Assembly (NCBI GenBank): GCA_003161535.1
Contig: PMOM01000125.1
Location: 1 to 5,095 of the forward strand
From: Caulobacteraceae bacterium
GTDB taxonomy: Bacteria > Pseudomonadota > Alphaproteobacteria > Caulobacterales > Caulobacteraceae
Length of the DNA stretch: 5,095 bases
Direction of reading: 5' to 3'
The notes beneath the pieces are model-generated. The model was not told the DNA's origin and ran no database searches. It worked only from the letters and a program-made list of their open reading frames with translations. Both the position numbers and the translations under genes were made by a program. Below are positions 1 through 5,095 of the stretch, piece by piece (the first letter of the stretch is position 1; every line of letters starts with the position of its first letter).

Positions 1-647
1 CGCCGGCCGTCGCCCAGTATGGCGGGGCCGGCGGCGGCGGCCGAGGCCGAAGCAACGACGACCAGCAGGCCCAGGACGACGCCAAGAAGAAAAAGCGCGA
101 CGACGAGTTTGGCAAGAACGTGTCGCCCTTGCCGCAACTCAAGAACGCCGGCCCCTGCCCGTTCGTGAAAGTGCTCTACGACGCCGCCCGCTACGTGGAA
201 TTCAAGGACAACGTCGAAGCCTCGGCGGCGGTGGGTTACACGGGCGAGATCCAGAACATCGCCGCGGTGTGCGCCTATAGGGTCGATGAGCCGATACGCG
301 TCCGCGCGCGCATTCTGTTCGAGTTTGGCCGCGGTCCCCAGGCGGCTGGCCGGGGCAAGACCTATCGCTACTGGGTGGCCGTCACCGATCGCAACCACGC
401 CGTTCTCGAAAAGGCCTTCTTCGAGATGCCGGTGACCTTTCCGGCTGGCCAGGATCGCGTCACGCTCACCGACACCCTGAGCGGTATCACCATTCCCAGG
501 CGCGACGCCAAGGTCAGCGGCGGCAATTTCGAAGTCCTGGTGGGCTTCGAGGTGACCCCGGCCATGGCCGAATTCAACCGGCTGGGAAAACGCTTCCGTC
601 CCAATGCCGGGGGGCAGGCTCCGCAGGTCGCCTCCGCGAGGCCATGA
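1..647 (+). CDS. Conserved alphaproteobacterial protein of unknown function, probably exported (5' end outside window)
   Basis: The reading frame (first complete codon at base 3) is open from the window edge to the TGA at 645-647, so the true start lies upstream; the GTG at 120 is internal. The visible part opens with a Gly-rich stretch and a charged Lys/Asp-rich linker. A compact domain follows, starting near the PCPF motif (Cys codon at 156) and containing a second Cys (codon at 270). It has alternating hydrophobic and polar segments that suggest beta strands, and a tail rich in Gly, Ala and Pro. The sequence resembles a family often annotated in Caulobacterales and Sphingomonadales as a lipoprotein or 'Tat pathway signal' protein. 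The signal peptide itself is not visible, so export is inferred. The two Cys could form a disulfide. The function is unknown. The stop overlaps the argS start (ATGA), implying co-transcription and translational coupling. Confidence 0.8.
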   Translation, partial: PAVAQYGGAGGGGRGRSNDDQQAQDDAKKKKRDDEFGKNVSPLPQLKNAGPCPFVKVLYDAARYVEFKDNVEASAAVGYTGEIQNIAAVCAYRVDEPIRVRARILFEFGRGPQAAGRGKTYRYWVAVTDRNHAVLEKAFFEMPVTFPAGQDRVTLTDTLSGITIPRRDAKVSGGNFEVLVGFEVTPAMAEFNRLGKRFRPNAGGQAPQVASARP

Positions 648-2446
648 CGGATCTGCGCTCCCGCCTCGGCGAGGCGGTCAGCGCCGCCTTCGAGGAGGCG
701 GGCCTGGATCCAAAGTGGGCGCGCGTCACCGTCTCCGACCGACCCGACCTAGCCGATTTCCAGTGCAACGGCGCCCTCATCGCCGCCAAGGCTCGAAAGG
801 CCAGTGGGAGTGACATCGCCGCCGACATCGCCGAGCGGCTGCGCGCCAACCCCTGCGTGGCCGCCGTGGATGTGGCCGGTCCAGGTTTCATCAACCTTCG
901 GGTAAGCGAGAGTGCGCTTGGCGGCCGCGCCAACGCCCTGGCGGGCGACGAGCGCGCCGGCGCGCGCAAAATCGTTCAGCCGCGCAAAGTCCTCATCGAC
1001 TACGCCGGCCCCAATGTCGCCAAGGAAATGCACGTCGGGCACTTGCGCGCCTCGATCATCGGCGAGGCGGTCAAACGCATCTACCGTTTCGCCGGCGACG
1101 AAGTCCTGGGCGACGCCCATTTCGGCGATTGGGGGTTCCAGATGGGCCTGCTGATCGTCGCCTGCGCCGACGCCGATCCGGCCATCGCCAGCCTGCTCGA
1201 GGATCTCGTCGCCGAGCCGCCGGGCTTCACGGCCGCCGACGAACAGGCCATCGACGCCGATCTGTCGGCGCGCATCGCCCTGGACGATCTGGATCGGCTC
1301 TATCCGGCCGCCGCCGCCAAGGCGAAGGCGGACGACGACTATCGTGAGCGGGCGCGCCGGGCCACCGCCGAACTTCAGGCGGGGCGCTTTGGCCATCGGC
1401 TGATCTGGCGCCATTTCGCCCAGGTCACCCGAGCGGCTCTGGAGCGCGACTTTCACGCGCTGGGCGTCGACTTCGACCTGTGGCGCGGTGAAAGCGATGT
1501 CGATCCGTTGATCGAACCGATGGTGGCCGAGCTGCGCGAGAAGAAGCTGCTGATCGAGGACCAAGGGGCTCAAATCGTCCGCGTGGCGCGCAGTGACGAC
1601 CGGCGCGAGATTCCGCCGCTGCTGGTCGTCTCCTCCGAGGGGTCGGCCATGTACGGGACGACCGATCTAGCCACCATTCTCGACCGCCAGCGGTTCTTCA
1701 ATCCGGATCTGGTGCTCTATGTCGTCGACCAGCGCCAAGCCGATCACTTCGAGATCGTCTTCCGCGCCGCCTATCTGGCCGGCTACGCCAAGCCAGGCGC
1801 GCTGGAGCACGTCGGCTTTGGCACCATGAACGGCGCCGACGGCAAACCCTTCAAGACCCGCGAAGGCGGTGTGCTGAAGCTTCGCGATCTCATCGACATG
1901 GCCCGTGAAAAGGCGGCGATGCGTCTCCAGGAGGCGGGGCTCGGGGTCGAACTGTCGCCCGAGGAATTTGAATCAACCGCGTTGGCGGTCGCCGTCGCCG
2001 CCTTGAAATTCGCCGATCTGATCAATTTTCGCGGCACGTCCTACGTCTTCGATCTCGATCGCTTCTCCAGCTTCGAGGGCAAGACCGGGCCCTATCTGCT
2101 CTATCAGGCCGTGCGCATGAAATCCCTGCTGCGCAAGGCGGCCGCCGAGCGCGTCACGGCCGGCAGGATCGCGGTCCGGGAACCCGCCGAGCGCGACCTC
2201 GTCCTCCTGCTCGACGCTTTCGACCACGCGCTCGGCGAAGCCTACGACAAGCGTGCGCCCAATCTTGTCGCCGACCACGCCTTTCGCCTCGCGCAGAGCT
2301 TCGCCCGGTTCTACGCCGCCTGCCCCGTGCTGGCCGCGCCGGATGAAGCCACGCGCGCCTCCCGTCTGGGCTTGGCGGCGCTCACCCTCAAGCAGTTGGA
2401 GTTGGCGCTGGGTCTGCTGGGGATCACGACGCCAGAGCGGATGTAG
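644..2446 (+). CDS. argS: Arginine--tRNA ligase (ArgRS, class I)
   Basis: This cytosolic enzyme charges tRNA-Arg with arginine using ATP. The 600-residue protein is close to the usual bacterial length (E. coli about 577) and looks complete. Residues about 1-90 form the ArgRS-specific N-terminal domain. The class I core follows, with the HIGH-type motif HVGH at 130-133 inside [17 protein letters not shown] at 161-164, and FKTREGG at 403-409 in the position of the KMSKS loop, which is degenerate in most Arg[14 protein letters not shown] (477-488) leads into the C-terminal DALR anticodon-binding domain (about 480-600). The protein ends in the family-typical ERM. The ATG overlaps the upstream stop. 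The only nearby purine run (GAGG, 638-641) is just 2 nt from the start, so initiation probably relies on coupling. The 3' end overlaps the convergent tetR gene by 23 bases. The identification is secure. Confidence 0.98.
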   Translation: MTDLRSRLGEAVSAAFEEAGLDPKWARVTVSDRPDLADFQCNGALIAAKARKASGSDIAADIAERLRANPCVAAVDVAGPGFINLRVSESALGGRANALAGDERAGARKIVQPRKVLIDYAGPNVAKEMHVGHLRASIIGEAVKRIYRFAGDEVLGDAHFGDWGFQMGLLIVACADADPAIASLLEDLVAEPPGFTAADEQAIDADLSARIALDDLDRLYPAAAAKAKADDDYRERARRATAELQAGRFGHRLIWRHFAQVTRAALERDFHALGVDFDLWRGESDVDPLIEPMVAELREKKLLIEDQGAQIVRVARSDDRREIPPLLVVSSEGSAMYGTTDLATILDRQRFFNPDLVLYVVDQRQADHFEIVFRAAYLAGYAKPGALEHVGFGTMNGADGKPFKTREGGVLKLRDLIDMAREKAAMRLQEAGLGVELSPEEFESTALAVAVAALKFADLINFRGTSYVFDLDRFSSFEGKTGPYLLYQAVRMKSLLRKAAAERVTAGRIAVREPAERDLVLLLDAFDHALGEAYDKRAPNLVADHAFRLAQSFARFYAACPVLAAPDEATRASRLGLAALTLKQLELALGLLGITTPERM

Positions 2447-3050
2447 AACCAATCGTCGGCGCGGACCGCGACCTCTTGATCAGGGCGCCGAACGCCAGCG
2501 AGGCGCGTCGGTCCGCCTGCGGATCCTGCAAGAAGCGGCTGGAGACGTGGTGGCTTAGGTAGATCCCACAAAGCTCCCAGACAAACTGCTCGACACCCAG
2601 GTTTTGGCGCAGATGGCCCAGAGCCACGGCCTCGCCCGTCAGCCGGCTAAGCAGCGCGCGCCAGCCGCGCTCCATCGCCACCGCCTCGCCGCGGATCGGG
2701 CCTGGCGCGTCATCGAGTTCGAACATCGCCGCCGCGATCGGGCAGCCGCCGCGCAAGCCGGCTCTGGCCGCCCATCCCAGCCAATTTTCAACCAGCTTGG
2801 TCAACCGAGGCAGACCCGGCGGCGCTTTCATGGCCGGCGAGACAACGGCCGCTTCGGCCGCCCGCGCCATGCTCCGCAAGAGCGCCAGCTGAACGGCCTC
2901 CTTTGAACGAAAATGGGCGAAGAGGCCGCTCTTCGACATGCCCACGTCGCTCGCCAAGCCGCCGAGCGTAAGCCCCGACAGCCCCGCCTGGCTGACGAGA
3001 TCAAGCCCACGTTCGAGAATCCTGTCGTGCTTGGCTTGCGCGGATGCCAT
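2424..3050 (-). CDS. TetR/AcrR-family transcriptional regulator
   Basis: This 208-residue protein has the length and layout of a one-component TetR repressor. An N-terminal three-helix DNA-binding domain (about 5-55) contains the helix-turn-helix at 28-47 ([20 protein letters not shown]), followed by the usual Arg-Ser-Lys turn. The helical C-terminal ligand and dimerisation domain includes [15 protein letters not shown] (about 100-114), a GCP-type motif seen in one group of TetR regulators. The ligand cannot be told from sequence. The ATG at 3050-3048 suits the family because the AKHDRILE segment starts only six residues in. No Shine-Dalgarno is visible upstream. The gene diverges from the gcv operon and converges on argS with a 23-base overlap. 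A palindrome at 3065-3076 in its promoter region suggests autorepression. Nothing in the protein links it to glycine metabolism. Confidence 0.93.
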   Translation of the reverse strand: MASAQAKHDRILERGLDLVSQAGLSGLTLGGLASDVGMSKSGLFAHFRSKEAVQLALLRSMARAAEAAVVSPAMKAPPGLPRLTKLVENWLGWAARAGLRGGCPIAAAMFELDDAPGPIRGEAVAMERGWRALLSRLTGEAVALGHLRQNLGVEQFVWELCGIYLSHHVSSRFLQDPQADRRASLAFGALIKRSRSAPTIGSTSALAS

Positions 3051-3059
3051 TGCCGTAGA

Positions 3060-3088
3060 TCGGTACGACCGGTCGTGCTATCTGTCAA
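3060..3088 (-). promoter_or_regulatory. Candidate tetR promoter with perfect -35 hexamer
   Basis: Read on the minus strand, a consensus TTGACA lies at 3088-3083. Seventeen bases further on is a weak -10 candidate, TACCGA (3065-3060). The spacer contains most of the palindrome at 3065-3076. If this pair is used, transcription would begin around 3053, only a few bases before the tetR ATG at 3050. That would give an almost leaderless mRNA, consistent with the missing Shine-Dalgarno. The -35 is convincing and the -10 is not. Confidence 0.5.
3065..3076. promoter_or_regulatory. Palindromic operator, probable TetR autoregulatory site
   Basis: ACGACCGGTCGT is a perfect 12-bp inverted repeat centred between 3070 and 3071. 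One further matching pair (3063/3078) lies beyond a mismatch. It sits about 15 bp upstream of the tetR start, inside the -35/-10 spacer of the candidate tetR promoter. Palindromes with a GACCGGTC core in this position are typical TetR-family operators. Binding by the adjacent regulator is inferred. The site is about 36 bp upstream of the candidate gcv -35, so an effect on gcv is possible but not shown. Confidence 0.65.
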
Positions 3089-3111
3089 CGCGGGGGCTCT
3101 GAGGCGACGGC

Positions 3112-3140
3112 TTGACTCTCCCACCCCTCTCGCCCAATTT
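3112..3140 (+). promoter_or_regulatory. Candidate gcv operon promoter
   Basis: TTGACT (3112-3117) matches the housekeeping -35 in five of six positions. After a 17-base spacer, CAATTT (3135-3140) is a weak -10 that keeps only the second-position A and the final T. The predicted transcription start, about 3147, coincides with the first base of riboswitch stem P1, which supports this location. The -35 overlaps GACTC (3114-3118), a GANTC site of the kind methylated by CcrM in alphaproteobacteria. Confidence 0.45.
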
Positions 3141-3146
3141 CCACGC

Positions 3147-3238
3147 GGCTCTCGCGGGAGAGACCGGGCCCTCGAAAGGGGTTCGGAGCCGAAGGCGCAA
3201 CCGCCCCGGAAACGCTCAGGCAAAAGGACCGCGGAGCC
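3147..3238 (+). promoter_or_regulatory. Glycine aptamer I
   Basis: P1 is formed by GGCTC (3147-3151) with GAGCC (3234-3238) and CGCGG (3153-3157) with CCGCG (3229-3233). That is ten pairs interrupted by one bulged T at 3152. The conserved core is GCCGAAGGCGCAA (3188-3200) and CTCAGGCAAAAGGACC (3215-3230), which closely matches the family consensus. Confidence 0.92.
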
Positions 3239-3245
3239 CGACGAA

Positions 3246-3344
3246 CGCTGGAAAGAGCCGCCTTTCCTTAGATTGGGGCGGCGGCTCGCCGAAGGAGCAA
3301 GGGCCCAGATGGGGTCCGGAATCTCTCAGGCCCAAGGGACAGCG
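3246..3344 (+). promoter_or_regulatory. Glycine aptamer II
   Basis: P1 is CGCTG (3246-3250) with CAGCG (3340-3344). An internal 8-bp stem pairs GAGCCGCC (3255-3262) with GGCGGCTC (3280-3287). The core has GCCGAAGGAGCAA (3288-3300) and AATCTCTCAGG (3320-3330). The last joining segment reads CAGGCCCAAGGGACAG (3327-3342), where aptamer I has the common CAGGCAAAAGGAC form, so this copy differs slightly in a core region. The 3' strand of P1 runs straight into the expression platform. Confidence 0.92.
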
Positions 3345-3409
3345 GGGGCGTGCGATGGCCGGCGGGCCTGTCCGCCTCCGCGCACCCGCCCGCGGAGTTC
3401 CTCGACCCC
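3342..3409 (+). promoter_or_regulatory. Riboswitch expression platform with RBS-masking hairpin ahead of gcvT
   Basis: Two mutually exclusive structures can be drawn. In the masking form, CTCCGCG (3376-3382) pairs perfectly with CGCGGAG (3391-3397) over an 8-base loop. This buries GGAG (3394-3397), the only plausible gcvT Shine-Dalgarno. In the alternative form, GTGCG (3350-3354) pairs with CGCAC (3381-3385) and GGCGG (3361-3365) with CCGCC (3372-3376). It uses up the anti-Shine-Dalgarno strand and frees GGAG. GCGGG (3342-3346), which overlaps P1 of aptamer II, could also pair with CCCGC (3385-3389). No T-run follows any stem, so control of translation is more likely than intrinsic termination. 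The pairings are visible in the sequence; the switching is inferred. Confidence 0.6.
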
Positions 3410-4573
3410 TTGACCGACGATGCCCTGAAATCCACCCCCCTGACGGCGTCTCACCGGGCGCTGGGCGGACGCATGGTCGCCTTCGCCGGCTACGGCATGC
3501 CGGTGCAGTACCCGGCCGGCATTCTCAAGGAGCACCTGTGGACCCGCGCCCACGCCGGGGCTTTCGATGTCTCGCACATGGGTCCGGCGTTTCTGGAGCT
3601 GGCCGAACGCACGGGCGACGGCGAAGTCGATCACCGCGCCGTCGCCACCCTGGTCGAGCCGCTGGTCTGCGGCGACATCCGCGGACTGAAACCGGGCCAG
3701 CTGCGCTACACGCTCTTACTCAACGTTGCCGGCGGCATGGTCGACGATCTGATGATCGGCCGGCCGGCCGCGCCACGGCGTCAGGGGGAATTGTACATCG
3801 TCGTCAACGCCGGAACCAAGGAGGGCGATTTCGCCGCCCTGTCCGCCGCAGCCGGGCGCCGCGCTCGGCTGGTCCGCGCCGATGATCGCGCCTTGATCGC
3901 CCTTCAGGGGCCCGAGGCGGCGGGTGTCCTGGAGGCGGTGATCCCGGGCGCGGCGGCGCTGAGCTTCATGACCTTCGCGGCGCTTGCCTTCGAGGGCGAT
4001 GACCTGATCGTCTCGCGCAGCGGCTACACCGGAGAGGATGGCTTCGAGATCTTGAGCCCGGCGCCGATCGCCGAACGCCTGTGGAACCGCCTGCTGGGCG
4101 ACGCGCGCGTCGCGCCCGTCGGTCTGGGGGCCCGCGATTCGCTGCGCCTGGAGGCGGGCCTGCCCCTCTATGGTCATGACGCCGACGCCACCACCTCGCC
4201 CATCGAAGCCGGTCTCGCCTTCGCGGTCTCCAAACGCCGTTCGAAGGCGGCTGATTTCCCCGGCGCCGAACGCATCGCGCGCGAGCAGGGCGGGGCGCTG
4301 TCGCGGCTTCGCGTCGGCCTTCGCATCCTCGAAGGCGCCCCGGCCCGCGAGGGGGCGCCCATCGCCGACCAGGCCGGCGTCGTGGTCGGCAAGGTGACCA
4401 GCGGCGGCTTTTCGCCCAGCCTGAATGCGCCCATCGCCATGGGCTATATCCCGCCCCCCTTGGCCGAGATCGGAACCCGCTTGAGCGTTATCGTGCGCGA
4501 CAAGGCGCAAGCCGCCGAAGTCGTCCCCATGCCCTTCGTCCCCCATCGCTACGTCCGTAAACCCGCGGCCTGA
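3410..4573 (+). CDS. gcvT: Aminomethyltransferase (glycine cleavage system T protein)
   Basis: GcvT transfers the methylene carbon from aminomethyl-lipoyl-GcvH to tetrahydrofolate, releasing ammonia and leaving dihydrolipoyl-GcvH. From the TTG at 3410 the protein has 387 residues, near the usual 360-380. Family motifs are [11 protein letters not shown] near the N-terminus, FDVSHMG, GGMVDD (the conserved folate-site Asp is Asp112 or Asp113), GYTGEDG (205-211), RDSLRLEAG (242-250) and, in the C-terminal barrel domain, VTSGGF (329-334). The TTG gives [11 protein letters not shown], which resembles other alphaproteobacterial GcvT starts. GGAG at 3394-3397 lies 12 bases upstream, a long spacing. 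The in-frame GTG at 3350 would add 20 unlikely residues and sits against the riboswitch. The gene is followed 14 bp later by gcvH. Function is secure; the start is moderately sure. Confidence 0.95.
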   Translation: MTDDALKSTPLTASHRALGGRMVAFAGYGMPVQYPAGILKEHLWTRAHAGAFDVSHMGPAFLELAERTGDGEVDHRAVATLVEPLVCGDIRGLKPGQLRYTLLLNVAGGMVDDLMIGRPAAPRRQGELYIVVNAGTKEGDFAALSAAAGRRARLVRADDRALIALQGPEAAGVLEAVIPGAAALSFMTFAALAFEGDDLIVSRSGYTGEDGFEILSPAPIAERLWNRLLGDARVAPVGLGARDSLRLEAGLPLYGHDADATTSPIEAGLAFAVSKRRSKAADFPGAERIAREQGGALSRLRVGLRILEGAPAREGAPIADQAGVVVGKVTSGGFSPSLNAPIAMGYIPPPLAEIGTRLSVIVRDKAQAAEVVPMPFVPHRYVRKPAA

Positions 4574-4575
4574 AC

Positions 4576-4580
4576 AAGGA
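4576..4580 (+). promoter_or_regulatory. gcvH ribosome binding site
   Basis: AAGGA lies 7 bases before the ATG at 4588 and only 1 base before the in-frame TTG at 4582. The spacing decides for the ATG as the gcvH start. Confidence 0.8.
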
Positions 4581-4587
4581 TTTGCCC

Positions 4588-4953
4588 ATGCGCTTCACCA
4601 AGGACCACGAATGGGTCGACCTCGCCGGCGATGTCGCCACCGTGGGCATCACCGCCTACGCCGCCGAGCAGCTGGGGGACGTGGTTTTCGTGGAACTGCC
4701 GGCGCCCGGCAAGCGGGTGACCGCCGGCGAAGCCCTCGCCGTGGTGGAGAGCGTCAAGGCCGCCTCGGATGTCTATGCGCCGATTTCCGGCGAGGTCTCG
4801 GCCGCCAACAGCGAGCTTTCCGACAATCCGCAGACGGTGAACGACGAGCCCGAAGCCGCCGGCTGGTTCGTCAAGATCAAGATCGCCGATGCGGCGCAGA
4901 TCGAGGCTCTGATGGACCGGGCCGCCTACGAAGCCTTTCTCGGGACGCTCTAG
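4588..4953 (+). CDS. gcvH: Glycine cleavage system H protein (lipoyl carrier)
   Basis: GcvH is the small lipoylated shuttle that carries the aminomethyl group from the P protein to GcvT and is then reoxidised by dihydrolipoamide dehydrogenase. The 121-residue protein matches the family length (about 120-130). It begins [10 protein letters not shown], a classic H-protein start. The lipoylation site is Lys57 within [32 protein letters not shown] before it and the DEPEAAGWF segment after it are also typical. An in-frame TTG at 4582 would add two residues but lacks proper ribosome binding site spacing. The gene lies 14 bp after gcvT and 2 bp before gcvPA, so all three are very likely one transcript under the glycine riboswitch. 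Confidence 0.98.
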   Translation: MRFTKDHEWVDLAGDVATVGITAYAAEQLGDVVFVELPAPGKRVTAGEALAVVESVKAASDVYAPISGEVSAANSELSDNPQTVNDEPEAAGWFVKIKIADAAQIEALMDRAAYEAFLGTL

Positions 4954-4955
4954 TC

Positions 4956-5095
4956 ATGCGCTATCTCCCGCTCGCCGATGAGGACCGCTCGGCGATGTTG
5001 GCGATCGTCGGGGCCGGATCGATCGATGACCTCTTTGTGGATGTGCCAACCTCGGCGCGCCTGGCGGGGCCGGTTGACCTGCCCTCCCACGCCGG
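4956..5095 (+). CDS. gcvPA: Glycine dehydrogenase (decarboxylating) subunit 1, N-terminal fragment (runs off window)
   Basis: An ATG 2 bp after the gcvH stop opens a frame that stays open for 46 codons to the window end. The translation starts [15 protein letters not shown] and continues with [11 protein letters not shown], the characteristic N-terminus of the GcvPA half of the split, PLP-dependent P protein that decarboxylates glycine. The PLP lysine is carried by the other half, GcvPB, expected just downstream. There is no strong Shine-Dalgarno; GGGA at 4942-4945 is weak, so translational coupling to gcvH is likely. A single-chain GcvP is unlikely because its N-terminus differs from this form. 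The identification rests on only 46 residues and the operon context, but both agree. Confidence 0.93.
   Translation, partial: MRYLPLADEDRSAMLAIVGAGSIDDLFVDVPTSARLAGPVDLPSHA

Larger units (their letters stand above)
3147..3344 (+). promoter_or_regulatory. Tandem glycine riboswitch (gcvT leader, two aptamers)
   Basis: The leader RNA of the gcv operon carries two consecutive copies of the glycine aptamer signature: GCCGAAGG(C/A)GCAA at 3188-3200 and 3288-3300, each followed by CTCAGG and a GGAC element (3215-3230 and 3325-3340). Each copy is closed by its own P1 stem, and the two are separated by a 7-base linker (3239-3245). This is the classic tandem architecture (Rfam gcvT/glycine family) that senses glycine and usually turns on glycine cleavage genes. 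The downstream gcvT-gcvH-gcvPA genes fit. Aptamer boundaries come from manual pairing and may shift by a few bases. Confidence 0.96.

Noticed and set aside
120..122. GTG as the start of the first gene
   Set aside because: The frame remains open upstream to the window edge and no ribosome binding site precedes the GTG. A homologous family member would have an N-terminal signal further upstream.
749..1573. 274-codon open frame on the minus strand inside argS
   Set aside because: It lies entirely antisense to a secure argS and shows no recognisable motif. Long antisense frames are expected in GC-rich coding DNA.
2447..2490. Terminator for argS just after its stop codon
   Set aside because: Only a weak 4-bp pairing was found and there is no T-run. 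The segment is also coding sequence of tetR.
2604..2906. 100-codon plus-strand frame opposite tetR
   Set aside because: The minus-strand TetR translation has a clear helix-turn-helix and family length. The plus frame is rich in Arg, Gln and Ala with no recognisable signature.
3350..3385. Intrinsic terminator between the riboswitch and gcvT
   Set aside because: A GC-rich hairpin can be drawn, but no T-run follows, so I treated it as part of a translational expression platform.
3112..3885. 257-codon plus-strand frame running through the riboswitch into gcvT
   Set aside because: The translation is Arg/Pro/Gly-rich with no family signature. It covers a structured RNA and is out of frame with gcvT.
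3716..4546. 276-codon minus-strand frame opposite gcvT
   Set aside because: It is an antisense shadow of gcvT with low-complexity Gly/Ala/Arg composition and no motif.
4582..4584. TTG as the gcvH start
   Set aside because: It is only 1 base from the AAGGA ribosome binding site. The ATG at 4588 has ideal spacing and gives the family-typical MRFTKDHEW.

Overview
The window looks like ordinary chromosomal sequence from a high-GC alphaproteobacterium. Caulobacteraceae (Caulobacter/Phenylobacterium-like) is the best guess. The grounds are the very high GC at third codon positions, the protein signatures, the gene order glycine riboswitch - gcvT - gcvH - split gcvPA, and an alphaproteobacterial-type exported protein of unknown function ahead of argS. 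This assignment is inferred from recognition, not from a search.

Layout: (1) 1-647 (+) is the 3' part of a gene for a conserved protein of unknown function, probably exported. (2) 644-2446 (+) is a complete argS (arginyl-tRNA synthetase) that starts inside the previous stop through an ATGA overlap. (3) 3050-2424 (-) is a TetR/AcrR-family regulator. It converges on argS and overlaps its last 23 bases, and a 12-bp perfect palindrome sits in its own promoter region. (4) 3051-3409 is a 359-bp gap between tetR and gcvT. It holds the tetR promoter/operator, a candidate gcv promoter, a tandem glycine riboswitch (two aptamers, about 3147-3344) and a short segment with two competing hairpins in front of gcvT. 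(5) 3410-5095 (+) is the glycine cleavage operon: gcvT (probable TTG start at 3410), gcvH (ATG at 4588) and the beginning of gcvPA (ATG at 4956), which runs off the window.

The gcv genes encode the T protein, the H protein and the N-terminal half of a split P protein. Together with GcvPB (presumably next, outside the window) and dihydrolipoamide dehydrogenase, they degrade glycine to CO2, ammonia, NADH and 5,10-methylene-tetrahydrofolate. The tandem riboswitch would couple their expression to free glycine.

I see no undescribed system, mobile element, CRISPR array or tRNA/rRNA gene. The most interesting parts are the riboswitch expression platform, where a perfect 7-bp hairpin masks the only plausible gcvT Shine-Dalgarno and a second hairpin competes with it, and the tetR promoter, where the palindrome fills the spacer and the leader would be nearly absent.
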